Assembly (NCBI GenBank): GCA_958417755.1 | Contig: CATZDY010000125.1 | Coordinates: forward strand, 1 to 7,523 | DNA: 7,523 nucleotides | Reading direction: 5' to 3' | Source: an uncultured Peptococcaceae bacterium | Lineage (GTDB): Bacteria > Bacillota > Desulfotomaculia > Desulfotomaculales > Desulfocucumaceae | Shown: piece by piece, positions 1-4,456 of the stretch | How positions within the stretch are numbered: position 1 is the first letter of the stretch | Layout: each line of letters begins with the position of its first letter | Made by a program: the position numbers and the translations under genes | Notes under the pieces: model-generated | Databases searched by the model: none | The model's input: only the letters and a program-made list of their open reading frames with translations | Told to the model about the DNA's origin: nothing

Positions 1-290
1 AGATACCTATAAGGAATTGAAACTCAAAATTTAGTGTTACTTCTGGATTACTTATATTCTGGTTTACAAGATACCTATAAGGAATTGAAACGCCAATTCA
101 TCAATTTTTGATGCATATGAATAATACGTTTACAAGATACCTATAAGGAATTGAAACTCAAAATTTAGGTGGGTTACTTACAGTTCCGTATATGTTTACA
201 AGATACCTATAAGGAATTGAAACCAAATTTCCCGTTTTTTTAAAATCGGGAAACAGCCTTGTTTACAAGATACCTATAAGGAGTACTCAT
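1..290 (+). CRISPR. CRISPR array, trailer end (4 spacers visible)
   Basis: The repeat is 30 bases, beginning GTTTACAAGA and ending GGAATTGAAAC. Copies lie at 1-23 (cut by the window edge), 62-91, 128-157, 194-223 and 261-290. The three complete copies are identical. The spacers are 24-61 (38 nt), 92-127 (36), 158-193 (36) and 224-260 (37). The ATTGAAAC 3' end is the usual source of the crRNA 5' handle in type I and III systems, so the array should be read on the + strand. The degenerate last repeat on the right agrees and places the leader beyond the left edge. The repeat style suggests subtype I-B or type III, but no cas gene is in the window, so the subtype is inference. Confidence 0.97.
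261..290 (+). repeat. degenerate terminal CRISPR repeat
   Basis: The first 22 bases match the repeat exactly. The last 8 are GTACTCAT in place of ATTGAAAC. Loss of the 3' part is typical of the trailer-end repeat. A crRNA made from beyond this repeat would lack the normal handle, so spacer 224-260 is the last functional one. Confidence 0.9.
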
Positions 291-310
291 ATAAAGGATA
301 GGAGTTTTAG

Positions 311-333
311 AAACCCTTTATTCTCAAGGGTTT
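311..333. repeat. inverted repeat AAACCCTT...AAGGGTTT
   Basis: The perfect 8-bp arms are at 311-318 and 326-333, with the 7-base centre TATTCTC. No T-run follows, so it is not a simple terminator. A related element lies at 2700-2723. Paired inverted core sites like this are seen where tyrosine recombinases bind. That role is inferred here. Confidence 0.55.
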
Positions 334-342
334 GAGGAAATG

Positions 343-390
343 AAAAATCGTTTCTAGTCTGTGTTGGGGACAGATTAGAAACGATTTTTT
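343..390 (+). terminator. strong intrinsic terminator after the CRISPR array
   Basis: A 20-bp stem pairs 343-362 with 370-389 (one G-U pair) around a 7-base loop and ends in a T-run. The 5' arm begins with an A-run, so it may work in both directions. It would end the array transcript on the + strand and could back up the terminator of the minus-strand repressor gene. Confidence 0.85.
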
Positions 391-404
391 GTGCCATGCA
401 GCAG

Positions 405-430
405 AAAAACCGGGGTACTTGCCCCGGTTT
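405..430 (-). terminator. terminator of the XRE repressor gene
   Basis: A 9-bp stem pairs 422-430 with 407-415 (AAACCGGGG against CCCCGGTTT) around a 6-base loop. On the minus strand the stem is followed by a T-run (complement of 405-409). Its first bases overlap the repressor stop codon. Confidence 0.8.
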
Positions 431-752
431 AGTTATCTTCGTCAAGAAAGCATTTTATGAATTTTGTTACCTTATCTAATTGCTTATCATTCAGTGTGTC
501 AATGAGTTCTAGTACACGCCTTCTTGAAGCGGTATTGCTATCTGAGGTAAACATTTCGCCTTCCCCTGTTTTGAGCCACTCTATATTCACATCAAAAGTA
601 TTGGCAATTACTTTTAGGATTCTATCAGAGGGGACTACTTTCCCTTGAATTATTTTTGATAGATAGCCAGTATCAATGTCAACTTTCAATGAAAATTGTC
701 TTTGGGATAAACCCAATTCGCCTATCAGAGCTTTAACCCTTTCCGCTAACAT
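429..752 (-). CDS. XRE-family (CI-like) transcriptional repressor, 107 aa
   Basis: A predicted DNA-binding repressor. Residues about 3-60 form a lambda-repressor-like helix-turn-helix: LGLSQRQFSLKVDI is the first helix pair and TGYLSKIIQGK the recognition region. The following VNIEWLKTGEGEMF is the usual boundary of phage CI-type proteins. The C-terminal part (about 70-107) is short and charged with no S24 peptidase domain, so RecA-stimulated self-cleavage is not expected. The ATG at 752 is chosen because GGGGTGG stands just upstream; a TTG 30 bases earlier would add a sequence unlike the family. It is transcribed away from the 140-aa gene at 877 from an overlapping divergent promoter region, which suggests it represses itself and that gene. 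The target is inferred. Confidence 0.9.
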   Translation of the reverse strand: MLAERVKALIGELGLSQRQFSLKVDIDTGYLSKIIQGKVVPSDRILKVIANTFDVNIEWLKTGEGEMFTSDSNTASRRRVLELIDTLNDKQLDKVTKFIKCFLDEDN

Positions 753-772
753 AAAACCACCCCGCTTACATA

Positions 773-801
773 AGCATAACAAAATACATTGTTTGTGTCA
801 A
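773..801 (-). promoter_or_regulatory. promoter of the XRE repressor gene
   Basis: On the minus strand, TTGACA (801-796), a 17-base spacer and TATGCT (778-773). The -10 box is about 21 bases before the repressor ATG, so the 5' leader is very short. Confidence 0.7.
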
Positions 802-821
802 TGTGGTGCAGCTTGACATAA
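793..821. promoter_or_regulatory. candidate operator between divergent promoters
   Basis: TTGTGTCAA (793-801) and TTGACATAA (813-821) form an inverted repeat with 8 of 9 matches and an 11-base spacer. Each arm contains one of the two -35 boxes, so a dimer bound here would block both promoters. A second smaller inverted repeat, CATTG/CAATG, lies at 787-803. The XRE protein encoded at 429-752 is the obvious candidate ligand, by inference. Confidence 0.5.
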
Positions 822-841
822 TGCTTGAGGCAGTGTATACT
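813..841 (+). promoter_or_regulatory. near-consensus sigma-A promoter for the 140-aa gene
   Basis: TTGACA (813-818), a 17-base spacer and TATACT (836-841). The start codon at 877 is about 35 bases past the -10 box. A promoter this strong beside a repressor gene suggests it is normally held off. Confidence 0.8.
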
Positions 842-876
842 TTTATTGTTAAAATCAATAAATAGGAGAGATAATA

Positions 877-1299
877 TTGTCTAGAGCAGAAGATATAAAA
901 TCCTATGTCTTGAAAATGAACAATGAAAAAAAGATAAAGATGTTGGAGTCTTTTATTCTAGGCTTGTTATCGCAAGAGGAAATTGAACAAGAAGAAGAAC
1001 GGCAAATTGCTAACGAGGCAGAAGAAATCATTAGGGGAATAAAAGAAAATAATGCTAATAAAGATGTAATAGAATTAGCCAATGAATTAACAGATGATAC
1101 AAAATGGCTGATAGTTCAATTAATTAAAAAGGAGCAAGATATAAGCTTTCAAGATGACTATAATGAGTTTGTAAAAAATAGCTCTTTAGAGGAAATTTTC
1201 GTTAAATTTAGCACATTAACAAACGATTCAATAACAATGATTCTTGAATTGTTTGGCATGCTTTTAACAATAAAAAATTCGGTAAATAAAGAACACTAA
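877..1299 (+). CDS. uncharacterised acidic helical protein, 140 aa
   Basis: Not recognised. The start is TTG at 877, supported by AGGAGAG at 864-870 with 6 bases of spacing; there is no competing ATG nearby. The protein is rich in Glu, Lys, Ile and Asn and looks mostly helical. Residues about 32-58 (QEEIEQEEERQIANEAEEII) are strongly acidic and could form a coiled coil. Residues about 110-135 are hydrophobic (STLTNDSITMILELFGMLL), but with polar residues spread through them they resemble an amphipathic helix more than a clear membrane span. No signal peptide or catalytic motif is visible. It faces the XRE repressor across shared operator-like DNA and ends at its own terminator, so it is a single-gene unit under likely repressor control. 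Phage early protein, anti-repressor or toxin-like roles are possible, but none is shown. Confidence 0.8.
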   Translation: MSRAEDIKSYVLKMNNEKKIKMLESFILGLLSQEEIEQEEERQIANEAEEIIRGIKENNANKDVIELANELTDDTKWLIVQLIKKEQDISFQDDYNEFVKNSSLEEIFVKFSTLTNDSITMILELFGMLLTIKNSVNKEH

Positions 1300-1340
1300 A
1301 GATTGTTGTTGGTTTGTTCTTTGGGTTGGTTCTATTACAT

Positions 1341-1368
1341 AGCTGGGCTAAAATGCCCGGCTTTTTTT
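1341..1368 (+). terminator. terminator of the 140-aa gene
   Basis: An 8-bp stem pairs AGCTGGGC (1341-1348) with GCCCGGCT (1355-1362), including one T-G pair, around a 6-base loop. It is followed by seven T. Confidence 0.85.
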
Positions 1369-1370
1369 GT

Positions 1371-1463
1371 GCCCTTCAACAGCAGGACTCCCCCGCGTCT
1401 GCGCAGAAAATAGTCCCGAGGGTGATAGCATGAAGGGGCCAGCTTCGGGGAGGCTGGTTTTTT
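1371..1463 (+). ncRNA. candidate structured small RNA with its own terminator
   Basis: A GC-rich island in AT-rich surroundings. Three nested complementary pairs are visible: CCCTTCA (1372-1378) with TGAAGGG (1431-1437), GGACT (1385-1389) with AGTCC (1412-1416), and GCG (1395-1397) with CGC (1402-1404). This long hairpin leads straight into an intrinsic terminator, CCAGCTT/AGGCTGG (1439-1445 with 1451-1457) plus six T (1458-1463). No promoter was found; it would fall inside the preceding terminator region. An 11-codon frame (ATG at 1430) runs through the terminator and is probably chance. It could instead be a decayed mobile repeat. No known RNA family was recognised. Confidence 0.35.
1439..1463 (+). 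terminator. intrinsic terminator with no obvious upstream gene
   Basis: CCAGCTT (1439-1445), the loop CGGGG and AGGCTGG (1451-1457) form 7 bp with one T-G pair, followed by TTTTTT (1458-1463). The nearest upstream + strand gene already has a terminator at 1341-1368, so this one belongs to another transcript or is a second stop. Confidence 0.65.
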
Positions 1464-1589
1464 AAGCCCACCCTACACATTTCTGCTATGGGCATAGGCT
1501 CAATATTCTTTGCTTCGAATATATCCATTTGCTTCGTCTCTGTGTTGAGTTTGAGAATATTTTCCCCTCCTCGTCGGCAAATTACCCTT

Positions 1590-2006
1590 ATGCAAAATAT
1601 GAAAAATTTGTCGAGGGAATTGGCGCAGAAAATCGAAGATCTCCGCGCGAAGATGAACGAGGTAGCAGGGCGTAAAGGCACGAATGATACAGAGTTTGTT
1701 GCATTGAATGAGCAGATGGATGGGTTCGTGAATCAATGGTATGCCTTGCAGAATATTGGAGCTGGTGTCGCAAAAGGTTGCGAGACACCCAGCCACGAAC
1801 GTAAGGAATTGTTGTATGATAAAGCTATAAAGAAACTTCTAAAAGAAAGGGGGATGACTCAGCGAGAGTTAGCCTTTCATATCAATGCAAGCCCAGATCA
1901 TGTATCTAAAATACTTGCGGGGAAAGAAAATCCTAGCGTGGCGGTATTGGCCAGGATTGCAGATGTGTTAGGGGTGAATTTGGAAGTATTAATGAAGAAA
2001 GAATAG
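1590..2006 (+). CDS. Spo0E-like domain fused to XRE helix-turn-helix, 138 aa
   Basis: Residues about 9-54 (ELAQKIEDLRAKMNEVAGRKG, then TEFVALNEQMDGFVNQWYAL) match the two-helix pattern of Spo0E-like aspartyl-phosphate phosphatases, which dephosphorylate Spo0A~P. The family signature is roughly SQELD; here it reads NEQMD, keeping the Asp. After a linker (about 55-76), residues 77-134 form an XRE helix-turn-helix (ERGMTQRELAFHINASPDHV, then SKILAGKENPSV and VLARIADVLGVNLEVL). Spo0E proteins are usually only 50-90 aa and stand alone, so the fusion is unusual. The start is uncertain: the frame is open back to an ATG at 1488, but those 34 residues look like shadow coding, and neither ATG 1590 nor ATG 1599 has a clear Shine-Dalgarno site. 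The domain calls are from pattern recognition only. Confidence 0.75.
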   Translation: MQNMKNLSRELAQKIEDLRAKMNEVAGRKGTNDTEFVALNEQMDGFVNQWYALQNIGAGVAKGCETPSHERKELLYDKAIKKLLKERGMTQRELAFHINASPDHVSKILAGKENPSVAVLARIADVLGVNLEVLMKKE

Positions 2007-2075
2007 CTTTGATGGTTAAAGAAAAGTAAAATGTATAGGTTTAGATTTTAAAGAAGATAGGGGAGATTATAAGAT

Positions 2076-2201
2076 ATGGATTATATTGATAATACAATGA
2101 AAATTCTATTTGACTCAAAAGCATTAAAGAACATAAAAGAATCATTACTTAATATCAGTTATAACCTATCTAGAAAATTAAAGAATCATAACAGAGATTA
2201 A
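2076..2201 (+). CDS. small uncharacterised protein, 41 aa
   Basis: ATG at 2076 with AGGGGAG at 2059-2065 (10-base spacing) opens a 41-codon frame beginning MDYIDNTMKILFDSKALKNI and ending KLKNHNRD before TAA. It is basic, rich in Lys and Asn, and probably helical. It starts 69 bases after the Spo0E-XRE stop in the same direction with no terminator between, so the two could share a transcript. No function can be suggested. Confidence 0.45.
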   Translation: MDYIDNTMKILFDSKALKNIKESLLNISYNLSRKLKNHNRD

Positions 2202-2223
2202 AAAGTTAGCGATAAAAAGAGAA

Positions 2224-2250
2224 AGTACCTAGGCTTCTATCCAAGGTACT
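2224..2250. repeat. hairpin-forming inverted repeat
   Basis: AGTACCT (2224-2230) pairs with AGGTACT (2244-2250). The stem continues past an A-A mismatch with GG/CC (2232-2233 with 2241-2242) around a 7-base loop. There is no T-run on either side. It could be an operator or RNA hairpin ahead of the gene at 2332. Confidence 0.45.
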
Positions 2251-2331
2251 CATATTACTTATACAAATTTACTGTATCATTTAAAATTCAATTAGTCAAT
2301 TGTCATGTATTTGGATATGGAGTTGATTTAT

Positions 2332-2577
2332 ATGATCAAAAATCAAACCAGAAATCCGCGAAAAGCTATGGAGGAAACATTGGAGCAGGTGCGGTTAAAG
2401 TTGGTACAAATCAATAGTTTAATGCTTGCCTTGGCGGATGCTTCGTATTATAGTAATTGGAAATACATGGACGCTCTTTATCATGTAGAATGTCAGTTGG
2501 ATAAACAGATAAAAATCTTAAAAGAGATGCAAGAAAAATACTCTAAAGATGATGATAATAGTAATTGTGTTGGTTAG
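2332..2577 (+). CDS. uncharacterised coiled-coil protein, 81 aa
   Basis: Not recognised. The ATG at 2332 is preferred because GGAG at 2319-2322 is 9 bases upstream; in-frame ATGs at 2305 and 2317 lack a site. The protein is helical with heptad-like hydrophobic spacing in two stretches: residues about 10-37 (EQVRLKLVQINSLMLALADA) and about 45-72 (ALYHVECQLDKQIKILKEMQ). The tail is acidic (SKDDDNSN). The size and helix-turn-helix-free hairpin shape recall small two-helix regulators, including Spo0E relatives, but no SQELD-type motif is seen. It has its own terminator at 2584-2615. Confidence 0.65.
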   Translation: MIKNQTRNPRKAMEETLEQVRLKLVQINSLMLALADASYYSNWKYMDALYHVECQLDKQIKILKEMQEKYSKDDDNSNCVG

Positions 2578-2583
2578 GCTGAT

Positions 2584-2615
2584 AAAATACTGGGTATATT
2601 TTGCCCGGTATTTTT
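2584..2615 (+). terminator. terminator of the 81-aa gene
   Basis: AAAATACTGGG (2584-2594) pairs with CCCGGTATTTT (2604-2614), 11 bp with one T-G pair, and ends in TTTTT. Confidence 0.85.
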
Positions 2616-2622
2616 ACGTTTA

Positions 2623-2642
2623 GGGGTAACAAAAGGGTAACA
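2623..2642. repeat. tandem GGGTAACA direct repeats, 11-base period
   Basis: GGGTAACA occurs at 2624-2631 and 2635-2642, one helical turn apart. Weaker GGTAA/GGTA echoes follow at 2649 and 2657. Short phased direct repeats beside an inverted-repeat core (2700-2723) are the layout of arm-type and core-type integrase sites. The attachment-site reading is inference. Confidence 0.5.
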
Positions 2643-2699
2643 TAAGTAGGTAAAAAGGTATCAATTTCATTCATAGATAGAACAGAAACGGATCTCCTG

Positions 2700-2723
2700 A
2701 AACCCTTATTTCATGCGGGGTTT
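2700..2723. repeat. inverted repeat AAACCC...GGGTTT, attachment-core-like
   Basis: AAACCC (2700-2705) and GGGTTT (2718-2723) are perfect 6-base arms. The left half AAACCCTT is identical to the element at 311-333. The centres differ, and the right arm here is GCGGGGTTT against AAGGGTTT. The minus-strand gene ending at 2749 could also use the hairpin as a weak terminator, but no T-run follows. Confidence 0.5.
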
Positions 2724-2748
2724 ACATAGTTTTTCATATAGAGAGCGA

Positions 2749-2952
2749 TTATGATGTCTTATCTTTATGATATTCCATATGTTCTTTCTGCTGCTCTATG
2801 GTTTGCTCCAATTGATTGGTAATAGCAATTTTATATTGTTTTTGTTCTTTGATATAATGAAATACCTTACGTAGGCCAAGGCATAGAAGAGATAGCAAAG
2901 CAATGAGAAAGATAAGACTGATGAGTTGCGTTATAATGGTAGCATTATACAA
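2749..2952 (-). CDS. small single-span membrane protein, 67 aa
   Basis: The TTG at 2952 is chosen because GAGGTGAT, an almost perfect Shine-Dalgarno site, ends 4 bases before it. The ATG at 2982 would bury that site inside the gene and has none of its own. Residues about 6-27 (IITQLISLIFLIALLSLLCL) are a clear membrane span. The rest (KVFHYIKEQKQYKI, then NQLEQTIEQQKEHMEYHKDK) is a hydrophilic, coiled-coil-like cytoplasmic tail. The design resembles short Firmicute proteins with one membrane span and a helical tail, such as DUF4083; this is a resemblance, not an assignment. It is downstream of the AEC permease on the same strand. Confidence 0.7.
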   Translation of the reverse strand: MYNATIITQLISLIFLIALLSLLCLGLRKVFHYIKEQKQYKIAITNQLEQTIEQQKEHMEYHKDKTS

Positions 2953-3001
2953 AAATATCACCTCTTTGATTTTTTTGTACATCCATTTTACCCTAAGGAC
3001 T

Positions 3002-3032
3002 AAAAAAATGCCATCAGTTGAGGCCTAAACTG
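3002..3032 (-). terminator. possible weak terminator of the permease gene
   Basis: On the minus strand CAGTT/AACTG (3032-3028 with 3019-3015) forms a 5-bp stem around an AGGCCT-containing loop. Seven T follow (complement of 3002-3008). The stem is short, so read-through to the small membrane protein gene is likely. Confidence 0.4.
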
Positions 3033-3048
3033 GATAATTGACTTCAAA

Positions 3049-3987
3049 TTACCGGCCCAACAGGCGCATAAGCCCTAATATCAGAGGGATGGTAACCATA
3101 CTGAAAAGGGTGGTTTGAAAAATGGCTGTGGCTGCCAATTGGGTATTGGTGCCGTATTGTTCTGCAATGAGAGAAGCAGAGGAGGCAGCAGGCAATGCAG
3201 CCATGAGGATCATCATGGCTGGAATGATGCTTTGGGAGGAAAAAGGTAAAATCTGAAATACCAACATGACGCAAAAAGGAATGACCAGTAAACGAAACAG
3301 GGTTAAATGGTATATTGTTTTGTCTCTGAACATGTCTTTTACCTTGGATTTGGAAATGGATAAACCCACCACAAGCATGGACAAAGGCACTGTGGTATTG
3401 CCAATATAGGTTAGGATGGTGGCAATGGTTTCGGGAACTGGTATTTGGGCGAAATAAAAGAAAAGGCCCAATACAACTGCCAGGTTGATGTTATTGAGCA
3501 ACATTTTCTTTGTATCCAAAGCGTTTTCAATGGGATAATGCATGGTAAGCAATTTAGCGCCCAGGGAAAAGATTAGAAAATTGGAAACCACATTGGCCAC
3601 GGCCATCAAAAAAAGTCCGTCCTGCCCGTAAAGGGACAAGGCCAGGGGAAAGCCCATGAATCCGTTGTTGGTAAATGTACAGGCGAAAATCCAGCTACCT
3701 GCTGTCAAGGCAGGAACCTTTAACAATTTCACAATACCAAAGCCCAGAAGAAATGAACCCAAATGAAACAGTATGGTGGCAATGAACATCTGGGCCCCAG
3801 TGGTGAGCAAGGCGGTATCAAAGGGCCGAATCATAGAGCAGAATACTGTTACAGGTAGGGCAATATTCACCAGATAAGTGGACAAATCAGGACAACAAGT
3901 TGGCCGGATAATGCCTTTTTTGCCTATCAGGTATCCCAAAAAAATGAGGGAAAATAAAATTACAATGGTATTGAGTAAAATAGTCAC
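3049..3987 (-). CDS. AEC (auxin efflux carrier) family permease, 312 aa
   Basis: An inner-membrane transporter of the AEC family (Mem_trans, PF03547). Bacterial members export or exchange organic acids such as malate, or have unknown substrates. The length matches the family (about 300-320 aa), with about ten hydrophobic spans covering nearly the whole chain. Family-like conserved stretches are TNNGFMGFPLALSLYG (106-121) at the end of the first half, TTVPLSMLVVGLSISK (198-213), and MAALPAASSASLIAEQYG (262-279) near the C-terminus. The start is GTG at 3987, with TGGAGGAA a few bases upstream. The gene stands alone and no neighbouring enzyme points to a substrate. It lies back to back with the AraC-type gene 469 bases away, so control by that regulator is possible but unproven. 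Confidence 0.9.
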   Translation of the reverse strand: MTILLNTIVILFSLIFLGYLIGKKGIIRPTCCPDLSTYLVNIALPVTVFCSMIRPFDTALLTTGAQMFIATILFHLGSFLLGFGIVKLLKVPALTAGSWIFACTFTNNGFMGFPLALSLYGQDGLFLMAVANVVSNFLIFSLGAKLLTMHYPIENALDTKKMLLNNINLAVVLGLFFYFAQIPVPETIATILTYIGNTTVPLSMLVVGLSISKSKVKDMFRDKTIYHLTLFRLLVIPFCVMLVFQILPFSSQSIIPAMMILMAALPAASSASLIAEQYGTNTQLAATAIFQTTLFSMVTIPLILGLMRLLGR

Positions 3988-4041
3988 CAGTATTCCTCCA
4001 TTTGTTGCTGGATTTACTTGGATGAAATGCCCCTAAAGACT

Positions 4042-4069
4042 AAAATACGCTGGTTATTTAGATAATCAA
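4042..4069 (-). promoter_or_regulatory. candidate promoter of the AEC permease gene
   Basis: On the minus strand TTGATT (4069-4064), a 16-base spacer and TATTTT (4047-4042). Each box matches consensus at 4 of 6 positions. It lies about 55 bases before the GTG start. Confidence 0.4.
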
Positions 4070-4134
4070 GGAAAAGCAGGTGCGAAAAAAGACATCCGAG
4101 AACACTAAATAATATATCAACATCCCTTTTATTG

Positions 4135-4171
4135 CTCCCGGAGTTTTGCGGAAAGGGAGTTTCTATTTTTT
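4135..4171 (+). terminator. orphan hairpin with T-rich tail
   Basis: CTCCC (4135-4139) pairs with GGGAG (4155-4159) around a 15-base loop, followed by TTTCTATTTTTT. No + strand gene lies upstream within 1.5 kb, so it would stop antisense or read-through RNA. Confidence 0.35.
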
Positions 4172-4278
4172 GTATTTTCTGAAAATAAAAAATCCCCTAT
4201 GACATCTCAAAGAAAAGGAAATTATTTTATTTTATTATATCTTATCCAAAAAAATGTGTATAGAAAAAGAATGTGAAA

Positions 4279-4318
4279 CCAGGGGAAATGGTGAATCCCT
4301 AGGGTTCTTTGCCCCAGG
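4279..4318. repeat. 40-base imperfect palindrome upstream of the AraC gene
   Basis: The outer arms are CCaGGGGaAA (4279-4288) with TTgCCCCaGG (4309-4318). Inside is the near-palindrome GAATCCCTAGGGTTC (4293-4307). It could be a regulator site or a structured RNA leader. It lies 139 bases before the AraC start. Confidence 0.5.
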
Positions 4319-4456
4319 ATTTATGGGAAAATCATGGTTTTGGACTAATGTCTCCTAATCTTATCAAAGGGAAAATGTTTTTGGCAAGTTTGGAAAAGAA
4401 GGCAGAGGAAAAATCATTATACTAATACCTAGGAACAAGAGCAGGAGGGCTGCCAG

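Larger units (their letters stand above)
3988..4456. other. 469-base divergent intergenic region
   Basis: No convincing gene. It holds a minus-strand promoter candidate for the permease (4042-4069), an orphan + strand hairpin with T-rich tail (4135-4171), an AT-rich stretch (about 4195-4255), a large imperfect palindrome (4279-4318) and a TATACT box (4418-4423) that could be the AraC gene -10. The TATACT has no good -35, as expected for an activator-dependent or weak promoter. A 23-codon frame without a start ends at 4108 and is probably chance. Confidence 0.6.

Noticed and set aside
311..333. AAACCCTT/AAGGGTTT as a terminator of the CRISPR array
   Set aside because: No T-run follows on either strand; the 20-bp hairpin at 343-390 is the real terminator.
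457..648. Plus-strand frame of 63 codons over the XRE gene
   Set aside because: A shadow of the repressor gene in the opposite strand, with no ribosome site.
1505..1520. GCTTCGAAT as a tRNA T-loop
   Set aside because: No flanking T-stem, anticodon arm or acceptor stem could be found on either strand.
1488..1589. N-terminal extension of the Spo0E-XRE frame from the ATG at 1488
   Set aside because: There is no ribosome site, and the residues are Ser/Phe/Ile/Arg-rich shadow coding unlike Spo0E proteins. The first Spo0E-like residues come after 1590.
3044..3274. 76-codon minus-strand frame rich in His and Ser at the end of the permease gene
   Set aside because: It is an out-of-frame shadow of the permease coding sequence.
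4037..4108. 23-codon + strand frame ending at 4108 as a gene remnant
   Set aside because: It has no start codon, overlaps the permease promoter candidate, and is short enough to occur by chance.
4279..4340. Cobalamin-riboswitch-like core (GGGGAAATGGTGAATCCC followed by GCCCC)
   Set aside because: The GGGAA / GGTGAA / CC order recalls the B12 riboswitch, but the ACTGT, GCCACTG and ACCTGCC parts are missing, and an AraC-type gene is not a usual target.
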